Assembly (NCBI GenBank): GCA_041674385.1 | Contig: JBAYVU010000010.1 | Span: forward strand, 18,343 to 82,342 | Direction: 5' to 3' | Origin: JACRAR01 sp041674385 | GTDB lineage: Bacteria; Pseudomonadota; Gammaproteobacteria; Burkholderiales; Rhodocyclaceae | Length of the DNA: 64,000 nt | Shown: one piece after another, positions 61,964-64,000 of the stretch | How the letters are laid out: every line of letters starts with the position of its first letter | Position numbering within the stretch: position 1 is the first letter of the stretch | Notes under the pieces: model-generated | What the model was told of the DNA's origin: nothing | The model's database searches: none | Seen by the model: only the letters and a program-made list of their open reading frames with translations | Made by a program: the position numbers and the translations under genes

Positions 61964-62044
61964 GCCTAACGTTTGAGGTAACCGGCCCGTGCAATGGGCA
62001 CGCAGCGCCGATTGCACGGGTCCGTGTTGACCGAGTGGTTAGCT
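61964..62044 (-). repeat. attC site 19 (81 bp)
   Basis: Cores gcctaac (61964-61970) and gttagct (62038-62044). Arms aaccggcccgtgcaat / attgcacgggtccgtgtt pair over 15 bp or so. Confidence 0.94.
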
Positions 62045-62581
62045 CCGCTTTCCATTAAGTGCGTCAAGCAGTTTGTGTTTTGCGTTATCTCGAGCGATTG
62101 AAGAAGATATTTCTTCTGCAATCTTTAGCGCCTCGGCGGACTTCCCCGTTGCAACGGCTTTCTCAACGATTTGTCCGAGAAGATTGTCTCTGGCAATGGA
62201 CGAATTTACCTGAGCAGCAATGGTACGAGCCAATTCAATATCGTTGTTACAGAGGCTTGAGTCGACAAGCTTAGCGAATGCGTTATCACGGGCGATGGAA
62301 GATGAAATGGTTTTAGCCACGCGAAGACCTTCCGTGATGCTTTCAGTTGTAACGCAGATTGATGGCAGCGCGCCTGGAGTTGATTGCTTTGGTGGTGAGG
62401 CCGTTTGAGCCGATGCCTGTACGTCGGCTTTGGAGGGGAGGGGCTTGAGCGTAGCCGATTCGGTTTGAGGCATTGTTATCGATTGCTCCTGGCGGGGTGG
62501 TGCAAGCAATGCGATTGCTGCCAGTACAGCGCTAACAATTCCAGCAATCCATGACGCACGTTCGAGTTTGGGACGGTCCAT
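62039..62581 (-). CDS. Membrane-anchored protein with three SSIARDN repeats (180 aa)
   Basis: An N-terminal membrane anchor (SWIAGIVSAVLAAIALLAP) and a Pro/Ser/Thr linker lead to a helical repeat region. The motif SSIARDN occurs three times, about 33-34 residues apart, each followed by a KLVD/QIVE/KLLD-type helix, in the manner of TPR-like repeats. The repeat could form a peptide-binding solenoid. The family is unknown. The stop is supplied by the attC core, and the ATG lies 4 bp from the previous core. Confidence 0.7.
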   Translation of the reverse strand: MDRPKLERASWIAGIVSAVLAAIALLAPPRQEQSITMPQTESATLKPLPSKADVQASAQTASPPKQSTPGALPSICVTTESITEGLRVAKTISSSIARDNAFAKLVDSSLCNNDIELARTIAAQVNSSIARDNLLGQIVEKAVATGKSAEALKIAEEISSSIARDNAKHKLLDALNGKRS

Positions 62582-62585
62582 ATGG

Positions 62586-62651
62586 AGCTAACGTGGAGTT
62601 GAGGCGCCTGCGCGGCTTTTCGCGCAGGTCGCCTCGAACGCAGGGTTAGGC
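62586..62651 (-). repeat. attC site 20
   Basis: Cores agctaac (62586-62592) and gttaggc (62645-62651). Arms identical to sites 12 and 17. Confidence 0.95.
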
Positions 62652-63064
62652 GCCGAGGCAAGTGCCTGTGCCTTGTTTCCATAGACGAGGAGCAACTTTT
62701 CGAAATCGCTCTTCGTCCCGCAGAAGAGCGCTCGCCTTCCAAGTAGCGCGCCCTTGAACCTGTAGAGAGACACCAATTGGCCTGGAGCAAGAATGAGTTC
62801 GGAGGAGCGATCTTCTTCAGGCAAGCGCACTCTGAATTGATAATGGCAACAAGTGTCAGGAGCAACACCAACTTGCTCAATGCCGATTAGCTCAACCTCT
62901 GCGGTGCAGATGCACTTGATGCGTAGGCGGTTCTTTGGACCAGCAACCTTGCAGCGGTACATCCGCTCCCCGGAAGAAAAAACAAAGTCCCGCTGCCCAT
63001 GCGAAGAAAACAAGGCGGCGGCCTCATGCGCTACAAATTCTTCGACGACCTCTGTAACGTCCAT
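62588..63064 (-). CDS. Hypothetical protein reading through an attC site (158 aa)
   Basis: The 158 residues form a beta-rich protein (VAHEAAALFSSHGQRDFVFSSGERMYRCKVAGP; FRVRLPEEDRSSELILAPGQLVSLYRF), family unknown. There is no stop before the attC, so about the last 20 residues (FEATCAKSRAGASTPR and neighbours) are encoded by the recombination site, and the TAG stop sits in its far core. If this cassette moved, its C terminus would keep the attC-coded tail. Confidence 0.68.
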   Translation of the reverse strand: MDVTEVVEEFVAHEAAALFSSHGQRDFVFSSGERMYRCKVAGPKNRLRIKCICTAEVELIGIEQVGVAPDTCCHYQFRVRLPEEDRSSELILAPGQLVSLYRFKGALLGRRALFCGTKSDFEKLLLVYGNKAQALASAPNPAFEATCAKSRAGASTPR

Positions 63065-63075
63065 TGGTGTTCGGC

Positions 63076-63142
63076 GCCTAACGTTTGAATTGAGCGGCCT
63101 GCGCGGCTTTTTGCGCAGGTCCGCTCGAATGATGGGTTGGGG
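63076..63142 (-). repeat. attC site 21
   Basis: Cores gcctaac (63076-63082) and gttgggg (63136-63142). Arms gagcggcctgcgcgg / gcgcaggtccgctc. Confidence 0.93.
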
Positions 63143-63156
63143 GCCGATGAGTCAGA

Positions 63157-63600
63157 CTAGCCACGAGTGGAACCTTTCTTCCGACCAGGGAGTAGGCGGA
63201 GCCCTCGAACAATACCGGTTACTCCGATAGCGCACAGCAATGTAGCCAGGCCAATGGAGCCAGCAAACTCGCGAATAACATTTGCGGCAACATTAAGCAG
63301 AGCACGGCTGAACATTACCGGGGACAACAATTCGGACACTCCGAAAAAAACGAAAACGGCACCAAGCAGAACGACGATCACCGCAGACAGAAAACGAACC
63401 AATAGGTACTGAGTGGCATATAGCGGTGTGCAGCGAGTGGACCGTACTTCAAGAAGCCAGAATGCCGTTGCTGCGGCTAGAACAATTACGATGCCCCAGT
63501 AGTTCCCGGTGCGGATGCCAGCCCAAACCGATGCTACGGCAGCGACCGCCATCATGGCTGCGACGACCAAGCGGAGGATTGCGGTCACATAGGCCCCCAA
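63157..63600 (-). CDS. Small membrane protein (147 aa)
   Basis: Four membrane helices (LVVAAMMAVAAVASVWAGI; WGIVIVLAAATAFWLLEV; YLLVRFLSAVIVVLLGAVFVFFG; GLATLLCAIGVTGIVRGL) end in a basic tail. No family is recognised. The start lies within the preceding attC core region (63595-63600), so the cassette boundary may set the initiation codon. Confidence 0.62.
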   Translation of the reverse strand: MGAYVTAILRLVVAAMMAVAAVASVWAGIRTGNYWGIVIVLAAATAFWLLEVRSTRCTPLYATQYLLVRFLSAVIVVLLGAVFVFFGVSELLSPVMFSRALLNVAANVIREFAGSIGLATLLCAIGVTGIVRGLRLLPGRKKGSTRG

Positions 63601-63660
63601 CGTGGAGTTCAGGGGCGCGCCGCCGATAGGCGGAGCGTCCCTTGGAACGCAGGGTTATAC
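63595..63660 (-). repeat. attC site 22
   Basis: Cores ccccaac (63595-63601) and gttatac (63654-63660). Arms tcaggggcgcgccgcc / ggcggagcgtcccttg, same type as site 14. It is the first site met from the integrase side. Confidence 0.93.
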
Positions 63661-63942
63661 CTACCGCTCATCATCACTGGGCTTATGTTCAAGCAAAGTC
63701 AAACGCGTGCCGCTTGGTAGTTCCTCCGAACGTGCCTGAGTTTGCCAAACGATGTCGGCGATTTCCTTTACGCGATCTACGATGGGCTTTGCATCGGTTC
63801 CAAGTTTTCCAAGAACGACGCCCGCATCACCAATTAACCCCCAAAAACGGTCTAGGTCGGAAACCTTCTTATGAATTTTGCGTATTCCACGCCCACTTGG
63901 ACACCGATTCCACGAGGACCTGGACAGTGATTCCATGAACAC
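63661..63942 (-). pseudogene. Cassette gene truncated at its 5' end by an insertion-sequence-like repeat block
   Basis: The frame reads IRKIHKKVSDLDRFWGLIGDAGVVLGKLGTDAKPIVDRVKEIADIVWQTQARSEEL to the stop. Its N-terminal 20 residues (MFMESLSRSSWNRCPSGRG) come from the 23-bp repeats at 63.9 kb. The natural start is therefore lost or displaced. The remaining C-terminal part, of about 70 residues, has no recognised domain. Confidence 0.6.
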
Positions 63943-64000
63943 CTGGACACCGATTCCACGGCAACCTGGACAGTGATTCCACGGACACCTGGACAGTAAA
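63884..64000. mobile_element. 23-bp tandem repeats, probable terminus of an IS21-family element
   Basis: tggacaccgattccacg or tggacagtgattccacg recurs with the phase TGG at 63898, 63921, 63944, 63967 and 63990, always 23 bp apart, with a further partial copy just left of 63898. Multiple short repeats with this look are known at IS21-family ends, where IstA binds. The transposase genes would lie outside the window. An origin-like iteron array is the alternative. Confidence 0.55.

Larger units (their letters stand above)
47821..63660 (-). mobile_element. Chromosomal integron gene-cassette array (integrase outside the window)
   Basis: Twenty-two attC sites (66-87 bp) punctuate this stretch, each with facing RYYYAAC and GTTRRRY cores and complementary arms. 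Between them are single genes or two-gene toxin-antitoxin units. Read on the - strand every site ends in ACGTT or a close variant followed by RRRY, the usual R' end, so cassettes run leftwards and intI/attI should lie past 64000. G+C is visibly lower and more variable than in the flanking backbone, and most genes have no known function. Sites at the low-coordinate end are decayed. The first cassette at the high end is cut by an insertion-sequence-like repeat block. Confidence 0.93.

Noticed and set aside
48584..63660. Repeated palindromes as a CRISPR array, REP elements or terminators
   Set aside because: Repeats are spaced by whole genes, not by 30-40 bp spacers. They carry integron core sequences at both ends and lack T tracts, so attC is the better explanation.

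Overview
The window is a stretch of chromosome from a betaproteobacterium. Evidence is the gene order pncC-recA-recX, lptB-rpoN-hpf-ptsN-hprK and ilvD/lgt, an rpoH gene preceded by a CIRCE operator, and the high G+C content. A member of the Rhodocyclales or Nitrosomonadales would fit, but I cannot fix the genus from sequence alone. No rRNA or tRNA gene was recognised.

Region 1 (1-17.6 kb) is core housekeeping. It starts with a 5'-truncated M16 zinc protease and rpoH on the + strand. A long run of - strand genes follows; in transcription order these are cutA-dsbD, ribE-ribB(X)-ribH-nusB-thiL-pgpA-pncC-recA-recX-lptB-rpoN-hpf-ptsN-hprK, a DUF1624-type membrane protein and a SCO1-like lipoprotein.

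Region 2 (17.7-32 kb) is a surface polysaccharide locus. It holds an Ala/Glu-rich coiled-coil membrane protein, a Wzx-like flippase, an O-acyltransferase, three methyltransferase-type proteins, three glycosyltransferases (CgeB-like, GT2, GT4), asparagine synthase-type AsnB, an NAD-dependent epimerase and a FlaA1/WbpM-type nucleotide-sugar dehydratase. No initiating sugar transferase or Wzy polymerase is visible.

Region 3 (32-47.4 kb) is again core metabolism: apaH, a PfkB kinase, tpx, prmA, accC-accB, aroQ, a TlpA-like thioredoxin, mpl, ilvD, lgt, a VOC protein, an old-yellow-enzyme reductase and a PAS-like/CxxC protein. A duplicated fragment of the accC start lies between accB and accC.

Region 4 (about 47.8-63.7 kb) is the notable part: a chromosomal integron cassette array. 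I located 22 attC sites of 66-87 bp with facing cores and strongly paired arms, separating mostly single-gene cassettes. Nearly all cassettes read on the - strand, and the attC orientation agrees, so the integrase should lie beyond base 64000. Sites decay towards the low-coordinate (older) end. The high-coordinate end is interrupted by 23-bp tandem repeats that look like an IS21-type terminus. Cassette genes include a Shedu (DUF4263) anti-phage nuclease candidate, two BrnT/BrnA modules, a reversed YefM/YoeB module with TGTACA operators, a hemerythrin, a cupin, a DUF4145 protein, DUF5677-like proteins and many small membrane or secreted proteins of unknown function.
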